Positions 1-9,355 are shown, counted from the first letter of the stretch. The stretch is DNA of 64,000 nucleotides from Pelomonas sp. CA6 (GCF_022549225.1 NZ_JAKZFD010000012.1:1-64000), one strand, 5' to 3'. Program-made: numbers and translations. Notes: a model not told the origin generated them from the letters alone.

Positions 1-740
1 GGCGGGCGTCGCGAAGGCCAGCGTGCCGGTGGTGGCGTTGGCCAGCGTGTCGCTGCCCACGAAGCCGGTCACCGTGCCGCTGAAGCTGGGGTTGGCCGCG
101 CCATACAGGCGCGACGCGCTGTTGGCCGCCACGGTCAGCGTGGCGGGCGTGACGCTCAGCGCGCTGGCGTTGCCGGCGGCCTGGGCGAAGACGTAGTTGC
201 CATTGTTGGCGGTGAGGCCGCTGCCGTTGATCGCGTAGCTGCCGACGTTGCTGGCGGTGGTGGCCGGCGAGCTGAAGGTCAGCGTGCCGGTGGTCGCGCT
301 GGCCTGGGTGTCGCCATTGACGAAGCCGGTCACCGTGCCGCTGAAGCCGGGATTGGCCGCGCCATAGAGCCGCGACGCGCTGTTGGCCGCCAGGGTCAGC
401 GTGGCCGGGGTAATGCTCAGCGCGCTGGCGTTGCCGGCGGCCTGCGCGAAGACGTAGTTGCCGTTGTTGGCCGTGAGGCCGCTGCCGTTGATCGCGTAGC
501 TGCCGACGTTGCTGGTGGCGGTGGCGGGCGTAGCGAAGGCCAGCGTGCCGGTGGTGGCGTTGGCCAGCGTGTCGCTGCCCACGAAGCCCGTCACCGTGCC
601 GCTGAACGCCGGGTTGCTGGCCCCGTAGAGGCGTGACGCGCTGTTGGCGCTCAGGCTCAGGGTGGCCGGGCTCACGGTGAGCGTACCGTTGCCATAGCTG
701 ATTTGGTAATTGCCCGAGCTGAGGCCCTGCGGCGTGATCG
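1..740 (-). repeat. 261-bp (87-codon) MBG-domain tandem repeats
   Basis: Near-identical in-frame units repeat with an exact 261-bp period: the same 10-mer GCGTGCCGGT recurs at 21, 282 and 543. Each unit encodes one MBG domain ending in VGSYAINGSGLTANNGNYVF. The array continues off the left edge. Such repeats build the stalk of secreted adhesins and can recombine to change its length. Confidence 0.85.
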
Positions 741-3462
741 CGTAGCTGCCGGCGTTGACCGCGCCCTGCGCGCTGCCGGTGTAGGAGAGACTGCCGCCCA
801 GCACGGTGCTGGTCTCGCCATTGACGAAGCCGCTGATGCTGACGCCGCTGTTGCCGCTCCAGGCGCTGCCGTTGTAGGTCTTGGCGGCGTTGTTGGCGGT
901 GACGGTCAGCGCGGCCTTGGTGATGTTGGCGCTGGTGCTGATCGAGCTGAAGCCGGTGATGTTGTAGTTGCCAGCGTCGGCGCCGGCCAGCGACACGCCG
1001 GTGACGTTCACCGAGATGCTGTTGCCGACGTTGGCCGACGCGAAGCCGCCGGTGGCGTTCACGGTGACCGCATCGCCGACGACGATGCCGCTGGCGCTGA
1101 CGGCCGCGGCGGTCGTGCCGTCGTAGACCTTGTTGGCGGCGCTGAAGCTGTTCAGCGCCTTTTGGTTGATGGTGTAGGTGCCCTGGTTGAAATAGGCGAC
1201 TGCGTAGGTGCCGCCGGAGTAGCTGCTGGGGTTGGACGCGCTGCCGATCAACGAGGTGTAGCTGCCCGCGTTCTTGCTGGCGGTCGAGAAGCCCAGCGCG
1301 CCCAGCTGGCTGACGGTGAAGCCCCCCGGGCCGCCCAGCGAACTCAGCGCGACGTTGCTGGCGTCGGTCGTGCCGTCATAGGTCTTGCTGCCGTTGCCCG
1401 TGAAGACGTAGATGGGCTGCAGCGCCATGCTGACCACGTTGTAGCCCGCCGAGGTGTAGCTCTGGTTGCCGCCCGGGATGACCATGGTGCCGCAGTTCGG
1501 ATAGCCGGGGTGACAAGGCGAACTCTGCGTGAAGGTGGCCGCCTGGTTGGAGCCGTTGATGCGGAACTGCAGGTAGGCGACGTTGGGCGCCCAGAACTGC
1601 ACGCGCGCCTGGCTGCCGTTGTTGACCAGGCCCAGCGCGCCCAGCGAGTTCAGCGTGTTCTGCGCGTCCACCACGACGCCGCCGCTGGCCGCGGAGCTCA
1701 TGAAGGTGGTGGTGGTGCCCGAGGCGGCCTCCACGCCGAAGCCGAACTCCTTGGCGGCGCCGGTGCTGATGCCGCTCATGTAGAGGTTGCCGCCGCCGGA
1801 ATTGACGGTGGCGCCGGACAGCACATAAATGCCGCCCTTGCTTCCTTCGTAGGAGCTGGTGCTGGCGTTGGTCTGGCCGTTGACCGTGATGTTGCCGCCG
1901 CCCGAGAGGATGTTGACGTTGGTGCCGATCTGCACCGCCGGCGTGCTGGCGCTGCTGTTGAGCGCATAGCCGATGCCGTTGGACTGCGCGCTGGTGAGGC
2001 TGCCGCCGGCGCCGCCGATCAGGATGGTGCCGCCGTTGGAGTTGAGGTCGGCGCTCAGGTTGACGCCGCCCAGCGTGCCGCTGGCGTTGTTGGCCGCGCT
2101 CAGCGTGATGTTCAGCGCGCCGCTGTTCGAGGTGATGGGCGCGTTGACGACGATGTTGCGGTCGGCCTGCAGCGTCAGCGTCGCGCTGCCGCCGCCGCTC
2201 TTGGTGATGGCGTTGCTGACGGTGATGTCGCCATTGCCCGAGGAACTTCCCGCGCTGCCGTAGGCGCTGCTGTTGGCCTGGGTGGTGACGGTCACGCTGG
2301 TGCCGCCGCTGAGCGTGCTCGAGATGGTCGACGCGGCGCTGGGGCCTATCGTGTAGTCATAGGGGTCGATCAGCCAGTCGCCGCCCAGCCCCTTGCTCGC
2401 CGCGGCGTCGACCTTCAGGTCGGCGCGCGTGTTCACCCAGGCCGCCGAGGTCTCGATGTGCCCGCCGTTGCCGCCCTGCGGCGCGCTGGCGTCCAGATGC
2501 CCGCCGACGTTCAGCTGCCCCGACTGCATGTCGCCCAGCAGCAGGATCTCGCCCTTCTCGCCGCTGGCCAGGGTCTGCGCGCGCACCACGCCGCTGTTGT
2601 TGATCACCGCGGCGCTGAGCTGATCGCGCGCCTGCGCGGTGAGCAGCACCAAGCCGCCGTCGGCGCGTATCGCGCCGCCGTTGTCGACCAGCGCGTCCAG
2701 CGCGCCCTTGGTGACGCGCAGCGGCACGCTGGCGCCGAGGTCCAGCGTCACCTCGTCGGCGGCGGCCAGCAGCGCGCGGCCGCGCGTGGCCTCGATGCTG
2801 CCACTGTTGAGCACGCGGGCCGCGATCAGCGCCACCGTACCGCCGTCGGCGGCGCGCAGGCTGCCCTGGTTGTTCACCGTCGCGCCCGGCACGGCGGAGT
2901 CGGCGGCGTGGAACTGGAAGCGGCCGGCGGCGAAGTCGGCGTCGCTGATCGCCAGGGTGCTGGCCACCAGCCCGCCCACATTGACCTGGGCGGTGGGTGT
3001 GAACAGCACGCCGTTGGGGTTGAGCAGGAAGACCTGGCCGTTGGCCTTCAGCGCGCCCTGGATGGTGGAGACGTCCGCGCCCAGCACCCGGTTCAGCGCC
3101 ACCGAGGCCTGCGAGGGCTGGACAAAGGTGACACTGCTGCCCGCGCCAATGTTGAAGCTCTGCCAGTTGGTCGCCAGCAGGTTGGACTTCTGGGTGATGG
3201 TCAGCGCGGAGCCGGTCTGCGCGAAGCTGGCGTTGCCGGTGACCACTTGCGCGCCGGTCGGCAGCGCGCCCGCCAGCGCCGGGCCGAAGGTCGCCAGTCC
3301 CGCCAGCATCAATGCGAGGCCATGCAGCGCCCGCCTCAGCGCGCGGCCGTTGCGCCCGCTGCCCTTGCCGCGCCCGCGGCGGGTCTCGGCCACGGCGACG
3401 AAGGCGCCCAGGCGTTCCGACCACACCAGACGAAACACATGATTCAACGAGGACGCGGCCAT
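1..3462 (-). CDS. Two-partner-secretion filamentous adhesin, 5' part (ESPR + TPS domain + YDG/MBG repeats)
   Basis: Large exoprotein of the filamentous-haemagglutinin type, open from ATG 3462 to the left edge (1154 codons), so the 3' end lies outside. AGGAG precedes the ATG by 8 nt. Residues about 6-30 are an extended-signal-peptide region (NHVFRLVWSERLGAFVAVAE), followed by basic and hydrophobic parts ending in ALA near residue 64. The TPS secretion domain follows, with the NPNG hallmark at 148-151 (FLLNPNGVLF). Further on come YDG-type segments (VYDGTT) and MBG repeats (SASRLYGAANPSFSGTVTGF). Known for the family: Sec export, then outer-membrane passage through a TpsB/FhaC partner, which is not in this window. 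Inference: surface adhesin. A TTG at codon 6 would give the canonical ESPR start, but it has no ribosome-binding site. Confidence 0.9.
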   Translation of the reverse strand, partial: MAASSLNHVFRLVWSERLGAFVAVAETRRGRGKGSGRNGRALRRALHGLALMLAGLATFGPALAGALPTGAQVVTGNASFAQTGSALTITQKSNLLATNWQSFNIGAGSSVTFVQPSQASVALNRVLGADVSTIQGALKANGQVFLLNPNGVLFTPTAQVNVGGLVASTLAISDADFAAGRFQFHAADSAVPGATVNNQGSLRAADGGTVALIAARVLNSGSIEATRGRALLAAADEVTLDLGASVPLRVTKGALDALVDNGGAIRADGGLVLLTAQARDQLSAAVINNSGVVRAQTLASGEKGEILLLGDMQSGQLNVGGHLDASAPQGGNGGHIETSAAWVNTRADLKVDAAASKGLGGDWLIDPYDYTIGPSAASTISSTLSGGTSVTVTTQANSSAYGSAGSSSGNGDITVSNAITKSGGGSATLTLQADRNIVVNAPITSNSGALNITLSAANNASGTLGGVNLSADLNSNGGTILIGGAGGSLTSAQSNGIGYALNSSASTPAVQIGTNVNILSGGGNITVNGQTNASTSSYEGSKGGIYVLSGATVNSGGGNLYMSGISTGAAKEFGFGVEAASGTTTTFMSSAASGGVVVDAQNTLNSLGALGLVNNGSQARVQFWAPNVAYLQFRINGSNQAATFTQSSPCHPGYPNCGTMVIPGGNQSYTSAGYNVVSMALQPIYVFTGNGSKTYDGTTDASNVALSSLGGPGGFTVSQLGALGFSTASKNAGSYTSLIGSASNPSSYSGGTYAVAYFNQGTYTINQKALNSFSAANKVYDGTTAAAVSASGIVVGDAVTVNATGGFASANVGNSISVNVTGVSLAGADAGNYNITGFSSISTSANITKAALTVTANNAAKTYNGSAWSGNSGVSISGFVNGETSTVLGGSLSYTGSAQGAVNAGSYAITPQGLSSGNYQISYGNGTLTVSPATLSLSANSASRLYGASNPAFSGTVTGFVGSDTLANATTGTLAFATPATATSNVGSYAINGSGLTANNGNYVFAQAAGNASALSITPATLTLAANSASRLYGAANPGFSGTVTGFVNGDTQASATTGTLTFSSPATTASNVGSYAINGSGLTANNGNYVFAQAAGNASALSVTPATLTVAANSASRLYGAANPSFSGTVTGFVGSDTLANATTGTLAFATPA

Positions 3463-3938
3463 TGCGATGACTCCTGGAATGGCTTTCAGACAACGCGGAG
3501 CACGCGGCCTGACCCGGTGGCGCGGACGGGATCGTTCGATGTCAAGCAGAGCGCTCAAGGCCTGCGCCAGGACCTCGCTGCCTGACTCTAGATGTGTGCG
3601 CATAGCAAATTCCAGCGCATTGCGGTATGCCGATGACAGCGCCGTGACTTCTTGACGAATGCAAACAGCCCGGCCTCGCCGGGGTAAAAAACGGTGGTGC
3701 GCGCACCCACTGTCAAGCGTGCGTAAGGCGATCTCTGTTCGAGTGGGCGTTTGGCGCGCGAGATGGGTTGCCAAGCGTGAAAAACCGCACACCAAGAGGC
3801 CGGCGCGGGCCTCGGCGCCCACGGGTGGCTGACTCGCTATTTCGGCCGGGCGGGTATTCCTTCACACGCGCGGTCCAAGCCGGTTTCGGGTGGGCCGTCA
3901 AGGCCGGGCCGGGCCGGGCCGGGACCTGGGCGCCGGGG
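3463..3938. other. Gene-free stretch between adhesin and LysR gene
   Basis: No convincing gene is seen. It should hold the adhesin promoter at its left end. Four copies of a GGGCC pentamer lie at 3903-3924, next to the 3' end of the LysR gene, and could form a GC-rich hairpin. Open frames here have no ribosome-binding site or recognisable protein. Confidence 0.5.
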
Positions 3939-4853
3939 CTAGCCGGGTTTGCGCGTCCGACCCGGGAGCGCGTGGCAGGCCGACAGCCCGTGGACCACGG
4001 CCTGCATGGCGCGGGTCAGCGGCTTGTCGGCGCGCACGATCAGTCCCAGTTCGCGCACCAGCGGTGGCGCCAGCGACGCCACCTGCAGGCGCTGGCGGTC
4101 CTGCGGCCGCAGGGCCATCTGCGGGATGAGGCTGTAGCCCAGCCCGGCGGCCACCATCTCCTTGATGGCTTCCACGCTGCCCAGCTCCATCTCCGGCCGC
4201 GCCTTCAGGCCGCCGGCCAGCAGCCAGGCCTCGGCCAGCTGGCGCGTGTGGGCGCCGGGCTCGAACAGCACCAGCGGCCGCGTCGCGAAGTCCTGCGGCG
4301 CCACCGTGCGCGGCAGGCGCCGCGCCGCGGGCGGGCCGATGGCGACGAAGGCGTCGCGCAGCAGCGGCGTGACCACCAGCGCGCGGCTCGCCACCGGCAG
4401 GGTCACGAGTGCCAGGTCTTGCTCGTTGCGCTCCACGCGGCGCACGAACTCGTCCGTGTTGCCGGTCGTCACCACCACCTGAAGTTGCGGATGGCGTTCG
4501 CGGATCTGCCGCAGCAGCGCCGGCAGCAGGTGGATGCAGGCGGTGGCGCCGCTGCCCAGGCGCACCGTGCCGAGCACGCCCTCGGCATGCGTCTGCACCG
4601 CGGCCACCGCCTGGTCGGCCGCCTCCAGAATGCCGCGCGCATGATCCAGCAGCGACACCCCGGCGGCGGTCGGCCCCAGGCGCCGGCCCACGCGCTCGAC
4701 CAGGCGCGCGCCCAGGCGGCGCTCCAGCTCCTTCACCTGCAGGCTGACCGCGGGCTGGCTCAGCCCCAGTTGCTCGGCCGCGGCCGAGAAACTGCCGGTC
4801 TCGATCACCAGCACCAGGGCCTGGAGCTGGTCCAGCGAGAAGCGTGCGGACAA
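3939..4853 (-). CDS. LysR-family transcriptional regulator
   Basis: 304-aa LysR-type regulator, the normal family length. The N-terminal winged helix (residues about 5-62) contains the signature FSAAAEQLGLSQPAVSLQVK. The rest is the periplasmic-binding-like inducer domain, with a GSVEAIKEMVAAGLGYSLIP stretch common in the family. The start is a TTG at 4853, supported by AAGGA seven bases upstream. It is divergent from the acetyltransferase/MFS pair, which it probably controls (inference). A TTGAAC/GTTCA inverted repeat of T-N11-A form lies at 4870-4882 in the shared promoter region. The ligand is unknown. Confidence 0.88.
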   Translation of the reverse strand: MSARFSLDQLQALVLVIETGSFSAAAEQLGLSQPAVSLQVKELERRLGARLVERVGRRLGPTAAGVSLLDHARGILEAADQAVAAVQTHAEGVLGTVRLGSGATACIHLLPALLRQIRERHPQLQVVVTTGNTDEFVRRVERNEQDLALVTLPVASRALVVTPLLRDAFVAIGPPAARRLPRTVAPQDFATRPLVLFEPGAHTRQLAEAWLLAGGLKARPEMELGSVEAIKEMVAAGLGYSLIPQMALRPQDRQRLQVASLAPPLVRELGLIVRADKPLTRAMQAVVHGLSACHALPGRTRKPG

Positions 4854-4869
4854 AAGAATTCCTTATGCA

Positions 4870-4882
4870 TTGAACAAGTTCA
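4870..4882. promoter_or_regulatory. LysR-type T-N11-A operator candidate
   Basis: The 13-mer TTGAACAAGTTCA is an inverted repeat (TGAAC, 2 nt, GTTCA) with T-N11-A form, placed in the 70-bp gap between the divergent LysR and acetyltransferase starts. Position and shape fit a LysR box; binding is inferred. Confidence 0.45.
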
Positions 4883-4923
4883 GGCAGCTTCTCTTATCGA
4901 AACGCGGGCGTCAACATCGCCCC

Positions 4924-5454
4924 ATGAAGTCCCTGCCCGTCCTTGCCCCGCGCCTGCAGATTGCCGACGCCACGCCCGACCACCTGCCCGCCGTGCGTGA
5001 GATTTATGCCCCCTATGTGCTGCAGGCCCTGTGCTCCTTCGAGGAGGAGGTGCCCGGCGTCGACGAGCTGCGCCAGCGCTTCGAGGCCTCGCGCCACGAT
5101 GGCCTGCCCTGGCTGGTGGCGCTGGACGACGGCGTGGTGGTCGGCTATGCCTATGCCGCGCGCTACCGCAGCCGCGCCGCCTACCGCGGCACGGTGGAGA
5201 ACTCGGTGTACATCCGCGCCGACCGCCAGAGCCGGGGCCTGGGGGGCCAGTTGTTGCGCGCGCTGATCGAGCGCTGCCGCGCCGCCGGCCTGCGCCAGAT
5301 GGTGGCCGTCATCGGCGACAGCGCCAACCAAGGCTCCATCCGCCTGCACGAGCGCGCTGGCTTTGTGCGCGTGGGCGTGCTGCACGCGGTCGGGCACAAG
5401 TTCGGCCGCGAGGTCGACACCGTGCTGATGCAGCGCGCGCTGGCCCAGCCCTGA
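4924..5454 (+). CDS. GNAT N-acetyltransferase, phosphinothricin/methionine-sulfone acetyltransferase type
   Basis: 176-aa GNAT-fold acetyltransferase. It resembles the PAT/MddA group: IRDATPDHLPAVREIYAPYVL-like N-terminus, the ENSVYIRADRQSRGLGGQLL acetyl-CoA-binding segment (Q/RxxGxG/A motif), and the SIRLHERAGFVRVGVL C-terminal motif. Family members acetylate small amines such as L-phosphinothricin or methionine sulfone; the substrate here is unproven. The start at 4924 is chosen because conserved sequence begins just after it; an upstream in-frame ATG at 4870 lies inside the regulatory palindrome. The stop overlaps the MFS start (TGATG), so the two are translationally coupled. Confidence 0.85.
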   Translation: MKSLPVLAPRLQIADATPDHLPAVREIYAPYVLQALCSFEEEVPGVDELRQRFEASRHDGLPWLVALDDGVVVGYAYAARYRSRAAYRGTVENSVYIRADRQSRGLGGQLLRALIERCRAAGLRQMVAVIGDSANQGSIRLHERAGFVRVGVLHAVGHKFGREVDTVLMQRALAQP

Positions 5455-6683
5455 TGGCCGCCGACGCCGACCCGGGCCGCGGCTGGCTGGGGCTGCTGTG
5501 CCTGAGCCGCTGTCTGCAGGCCACGATTGCCTGCGCCTGGGCCGGCGTGATGCCGGCGGTGATGGCCGACTGGGGGCTCAGCGCCTCGCAGGCCGGGCTG
5601 GTGCAGAGCGCCTGGCACGCGGGCTACCTGGTCTCGCTGTTCGGCGTGGGCTTTCTGTCCGACCGGCTGGGGCCGCGGCGCGTGGTCCGGGTCGGCAGCG
5701 GGCTGACCGCGATCGCCACGGCCGCCTTCGCGGGTGGCGCCAGCGGCCCGGGCTCGGCGGCGGTGCTGCTGGGCCTGACCGGCCTGTGCGCCGGCGCCTG
5801 CTACAGCCCCGGGCTGCAGCTGCTGGCGTCCAACGTGGCGGCCGGCCAGCGGGGCCGTGCGATGGGGGCCTTCATCGGCGCCTCGTCGCTGGGCTATGCG
5901 CTGTCGCTGGGCGTGGTGGCGCTGGCCTGCGCCACCCTGTCCTGGCCATGGGCGCTGCGGTTCATCGCGCTGCTGGTGGCGCTGGGCGCGGTGCTGACCT
6001 GGGCGGCGCTGAACCGCATGCGGGCCGACCCCGCCGTGGCCGCGCCGGCGCGCGCCGGCGGCATGCGGCGGGCACTGGCCGAAACGCTGCGCGACAGGCC
6101 GGCCATGGCGGGCAACTGGGCCTACGCCGCGCACTGCTGGGAGCTGATGGCGCTGTGGGCCTGGCTGCCCGCTTATCTGGCCTTCGTGCAGGACGGCGGC
6201 GCGCGCGCGCTGGCCGGCGGCGTGGCGCTGGCGGCGCTGGCCCATCTGGCCAGCGTGGCCGGCAGTCTGATGGGCGGCGTGGCCTCGGACCGCTTCGGCC
6301 GCGCGCGGGTGATGATGGCCGCGAGCTGCGCCAGCCTGTGCTGTTCTTTCGCGTTCGGCTGGCTGTGGGCGGCGCCGGTCTGGGCGGTGGCCGTGGTGGG
6401 CGCGCTCTACAGCCTGCTCGCGATCGCCGATTCGTCGGTCTACTCCACCGCGCTGGCGGACGTGGTGCCGCCCGCGCGCCTGGGCGCCGCCTTTTCGGTG
6501 CGCTCGGTGCTGGGCTTTGGCGCCGGCGCGCTCAGCCCCTGGGTCTTCGGCCTGGCGCTGGACTGGGGGCAGGCGCGGCTGCAACTGCCCGGCCAGGCCT
6601 GGGTGCTGGCCTGGAGCACGGTGGGGCTGGGCGCGTTGACGGGGCCGTGGATGATCCGCCGCTTCCAACGGCTGGCGGGCTGA
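5454..6683 (+). CDS. Major facilitator superfamily transporter
   Basis: 409-aa MFS protein with about 12 hydrophobic segments. A motif-A-like loop GFLSDRLGPRRVVR follows the second helix, and a matching loop ASDRFGRARVMM lies in the second half, as expected for the 6+6 fold. The start ATG at 5454 shares one base with the acetyltransferase stop. The family exports or imports small molecules by proton coupling. The link to a detoxifying acetyltransferase and a divergent LysR suggests export of a toxic compound (inference). Confidence 0.85.
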   Translation: MAADADPGRGWLGLLCLSRCLQATIACAWAGVMPAVMADWGLSASQAGLVQSAWHAGYLVSLFGVGFLSDRLGPRRVVRVGSGLTAIATAAFAGGASGPGSAAVLLGLTGLCAGACYSPGLQLLASNVAAGQRGRAMGAFIGASSLGYALSLGVVALACATLSWPWALRFIALLVALGAVLTWAALNRMRADPAVAAPARAGGMRRALAETLRDRPAMAGNWAYAAHCWELMALWAWLPAYLAFVQDGGARALAGGVALAALAHLASVAGSLMGGVASDRFGRARVMMAASCASLCCSFAFGWLWAAPVWAVAVVGALYSLLAIADSSVYSTALADVVPPARLGAAFSVRSVLGFGAGALSPWVFGLALDWGQARLQLPGQAWVLAWSTVGLGALTGPWMIRRFQRLAG

Positions 6684-6755
6684 GGGCAGGCGGGCCACCG
6701 ATACTCGGGCGGCCCGCATCTGGGTCTCCAGCGCGCCAGCCTGGGCCTGCCTGAG

Positions 6756-6775
6756 CGACGCGCTGGAGCGCGTCG
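6756..6775. terminator. Inverted repeat downstream of the MFS gene
   Basis: Perfect 8-bp arms CGACGCGC and GCGCGTCG around a TGGA loop, about 70 bp after the MFS stop. No T-run follows, so termination would need another factor. It could be only local GC-rich symmetry. Confidence 0.3.
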
Positions 6776-6900
6776 AGCGGCAACCCGCGCCGCCGGCTCG
6801 CCCGGCCGCGAGCTGAGCCCTCGCCGCTCGGCGGCAGGCTTGACGGCGGGGCCGGTGTCGTCCATGTTTGCGTCATCCGACCCATCCACCGGAGCCTCGC

Positions 6901-7605
6901 ATGACGGCCTTGACGCTGTACTTCCATCCGCTGTCCTCCTATTGCCAGAAGGTGCTCATCGCGCTGGACGAGCTGGGCATCGACGCGGACAAACGTCTGC
7001 TCAATCTGGGCGACCCGGCCGAGCGCGCGGCTTTCCTGGCGCTGTGGCCCAGCGGCAAGATCCCGCTGCTGACGGACCAGGGCCGGCCCGTGCCCGAGAC
7101 CAGCATCATGATTGAGCACCTGCAGCGCCACCACGCCGCCGTCGGGCGCCGGCTGATCCCGGCGGACGAGGACCAGGCTCTGCAGGTGCGCCTGTGGGAC
7201 CGCCTGTTCGACAACTACGTGATGACGCCCATGCAGGCCTTCACCGCCGACCTGCTGCGCGACGAGTCCGACCGCGACCCCATCGCCGTGGCGCTGGCGC
7301 GCCAGGGCCTGCTGTGGGCTTACGCGATGGTCGACCAGCAGCTGCAGGGCCGCCACTGGGTGGTGGGTGACGCCTTCAGCCTGGCCGACTGCGCCGCCGC
7401 GCCGGCCCTGTTCTACGCCCAGACCTATGTGCCCATCGCGCCGGCGCACGAGCGGCTGTTGGCCTATGTCGAGCGCCTGCTGCAACGGCCCTCGGTGGCG
7501 CGCACGCTGGCAGAAGCTCGGCCCTACTTCCGCTTCTATCCCGGGCGGCAGGGGCTGGCGCGGCGCTTCTACGACCCCGGGGAGGACGGCGGGCCGTCCG
7601 CATGA
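6901..7605 (+). CDS. Glutathione S-transferase family protein
   Basis: 234-aa cytosolic GST. The thioredoxin-like N-domain starts TLYFHPLSSYCQKVLIALDE, where the Ser/Cys region replaces the catalytic residue used by other classes. It contains the GSH-contact motif LTDQGRPVPETSIMIEHLQ (ETSII-type). The all-helical C-domain contains VVGDAFSLADCAAAPALF, a typical N-capping/D motif. An upstream in-frame ATG at 6868 is possible, but conserved sequence begins at 6901. The gene appears monocistronic after a 217-bp gap. The electrophile or peroxide substrate is unknown. Confidence 0.88.
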   Translation: MTALTLYFHPLSSYCQKVLIALDELGIDADKRLLNLGDPAERAAFLALWPSGKIPLLTDQGRPVPETSIMIEHLQRHHAAVGRRLIPADEDQALQVRLWDRLFDNYVMTPMQAFTADLLRDESDRDPIAVALARQGLLWAYAMVDQQLQGRHWVVGDAFSLADCAAAPALFYAQTYVPIAPAHERLLAYVERLLQRPSVARTLAEARPYFRFYPGRQGLARRFYDPGEDGGPSA

Positions 7606-7729
7606 ATCCGCTGTCGGCCGGTGTTCGATCCGGGCGCATTGGCGATGCGGTTGGCCGGCTGGACGATGGCGGCGGGGGCGACCCGCTGGCTGCGGCATGA
7701 TGGGGTTTTCCACTTCGCCTGCTCCGGTC

Positions 7730-8863
7730 ATGCGTTTGCAGCACATGTCGTTCGACGACCGCCGGGTTGACGCGGGCCCACGGGCTTCCAGGTGGCGTCT
7801 TGCTGGGGTGCGCCACGGAGCGTGGCTTGGGGCGATGCTCATGCTGCCGCTGCTTACCTGGGCCGCGCCAAACGCGGGGCTGGCGCCGGCCGAGCTGCTT
7901 GAGCAGGACCGGGCGGCGCTGGAGGCCTTGCCCGGCGCCACCAGCGTGCTGCTGCAGCGCCATGGGCGGGTGGTGGTGGCGCTGTATGCGCGCGGCGCCG
8001 ACGAGGGCACCCTGCACGACACCCGTTCCGCAGGCAAGTCCGTGACCGGCCTGCTGGTGGCCGCGGCCGTGCAGGATGGGCTGCTGAGGCGCGACACCCC
8101 CGTGTTCGACGGGCTCCAGGACGTCCAGCCGTTTGCGAACGACGGCCCGGCCAAGCGCGGCATCGTGGTGGAGGACTTGCTCACCATGTCCTCGGCGCTG
8201 GACTGCGATGACAACCAGGACGGCAGCCCGGGCAACGAAGAAGGCATGTATCCGCAGCCGCGCTGGTTGCGCTGGGCTGCCGACCTGCCCACGCGCGCGG
8301 TGACGCGCGATGGTCAAGGCCTGGGGCCGTTCGCCTACTGCACGGCCGGCGTGGTTCTGCTGGGGCAATTGCTGGAGCGCCGCGTGCCCGGCGGGCTGGA
8401 GGCCTATGCGCGGCGGCGGCTCTTCGCGCCGCTGCGCATCACCCAATGGCAGTGGCCGCACTCGCCCCAGGGCGAGACCATGACCGGTGGCGGCCTGCGC
8501 TTGAAGACGCGCGACTGGGCCGCGCTGGCGCAGATGCTGCTGCGCCAGGGCGCCGGCCCAGACGGCGGCGCGCTGCTGGCACCGGAACAGGTGGCCGCCC
8601 TGCTGAGCGTGCGCCGGCCAACGCCCTTCGGGATGGACTACGGCGAACTCTTCTGGCGGCGCGACTACCCGCTGCGCTGCGGCCTGACGAGCGCGTGGAT
8701 GATGTCCGGCAATGGCGGCAATCATGTGCTCATCCTGCCCGCGCTGGACGCCGTCGCGGTGCTGACGCGTCAGGCCTACAACCAGCGCGGCATGCACCTT
8801 CAGAGCTTTCAGTTCATGACGGGGCTGCTGGAGCGGCACCTGTGTGGTCCTGCGGCACCCTGA
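7730..8863 (+). CDS. Serine hydrolase of the class C beta-lactamase / penicillin-binding fold
   Basis: 377 aa from ATG 7730. A hydrophobic export signal (GAWLGAMLMLPLLTWAA) precedes the domain. The catalytic SxxK motif is SAGK in DTRSAGKSVTGLL, and the second motif is YCT in FAYCTAGVVLLGQLL, where YSN is more usual. A late GGN/HVL segment lies where KTG-type motifs occur. The family includes esterases, D-aminopeptidases and beta-lactamases; the reaction here is not predictable. Alternative starts are at 7700 and 7745, none with a clear ribosome-binding site. Confidence 0.8.
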   Translation: MRLQHMSFDDRRVDAGPRASRWRLAGVRHGAWLGAMLMLPLLTWAAPNAGLAPAELLEQDRAALEALPGATSVLLQRHGRVVVALYARGADEGTLHDTRSAGKSVTGLLVAAAVQDGLLRRDTPVFDGLQDVQPFANDGPAKRGIVVEDLLTMSSALDCDDNQDGSPGNEEGMYPQPRWLRWAADLPTRAVTRDGQGLGPFAYCTAGVVLLGQLLERRVPGGLEAYARRRLFAPLRITQWQWPHSPQGETMTGGGLRLKTRDWAALAQMLLRQGAGPDGGALLAPEQVAALLSVRRPTPFGMDYGELFWRRDYPLRCGLTSAWMMSGNGGNHVLILPALDAVAVLTRQAYNQRGMHLQSFQFMTGLLERHLCGPAAP

Positions 8864-8932
8864 GGGCCTTGGCGGTTCGGAAGCCAGGCACCCGTCGTGC
8901 AAGAGGTGGGCCGCCGCGCTTGGGCCTCATCC

Positions 8933-9355
8933 GCTGCGCACCGCCCCGCCGCCCACCTTGAGCACAGGCGTCTAGATCATGGTGGTGGCCACATCGGCAT
9001 GGCCCAGGAGATCCTTCACCGTACGAAGGTCATCGCTATCCTGCAGCAGGGCGAACACCCGGCCCAGCGCCTCTCGGGTCAGAACGAAGGGAATCCAGTG
9101 CTGGCTGCGCGTTCGACCGATCGACGGCATCGGCGCCCAAGTCCTTCGGGCGCTGCAGCCGGTGAAAACAGATGAACGCCCGGCACCCGTACACATAGGC
9201 CTCTTCGGTACGCGCAGGCTGTCGTGGAGGCAACGAATGCGCTCCCGCAGCTGATCCAGGAGCCGCTTGGACCGCAGTGGCGGCAAGTCAGCGGCGGGCA
9301 CTGGCGGCGGCACCCTCGCAGGTGCGATTGACGAGCCCGGCATCCTTGCCTCCAA
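8933..9355 (-). pseudogene. intI: Decayed integron integrase (intI) remnant
   Basis: Minus-strand fragments of an IntI-type tyrosine recombinase spread over two frames. The first is LPPLRSKRLLDQLRERIRCL; after a frame change comes RTEEAYVYGCRAFICFHRLQ. Back in the first frame are LTREALGRVFALL and DDLRTVKDLLGHADVATTMI. Next is TAG where IntI has the catalytic Tyr of TTMIYTHV, yet the reading continues after it as TPVLKVGGGAVRS, the normal IntI tail. Two internal deletions removed part of the SAM-like domain and most of the catalytic domain. It is clearly inactive. The attI site and cassettes would lie to the right (above 9355). Confidence 0.85.

Noticed and set aside
703-3585. 960-aa plus-strand open frame
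   Set aside because: Antisense shadow of the adhesin repeats; low-complexity Ala/Gly/Arg sequence with no domain or ribosome-binding site.
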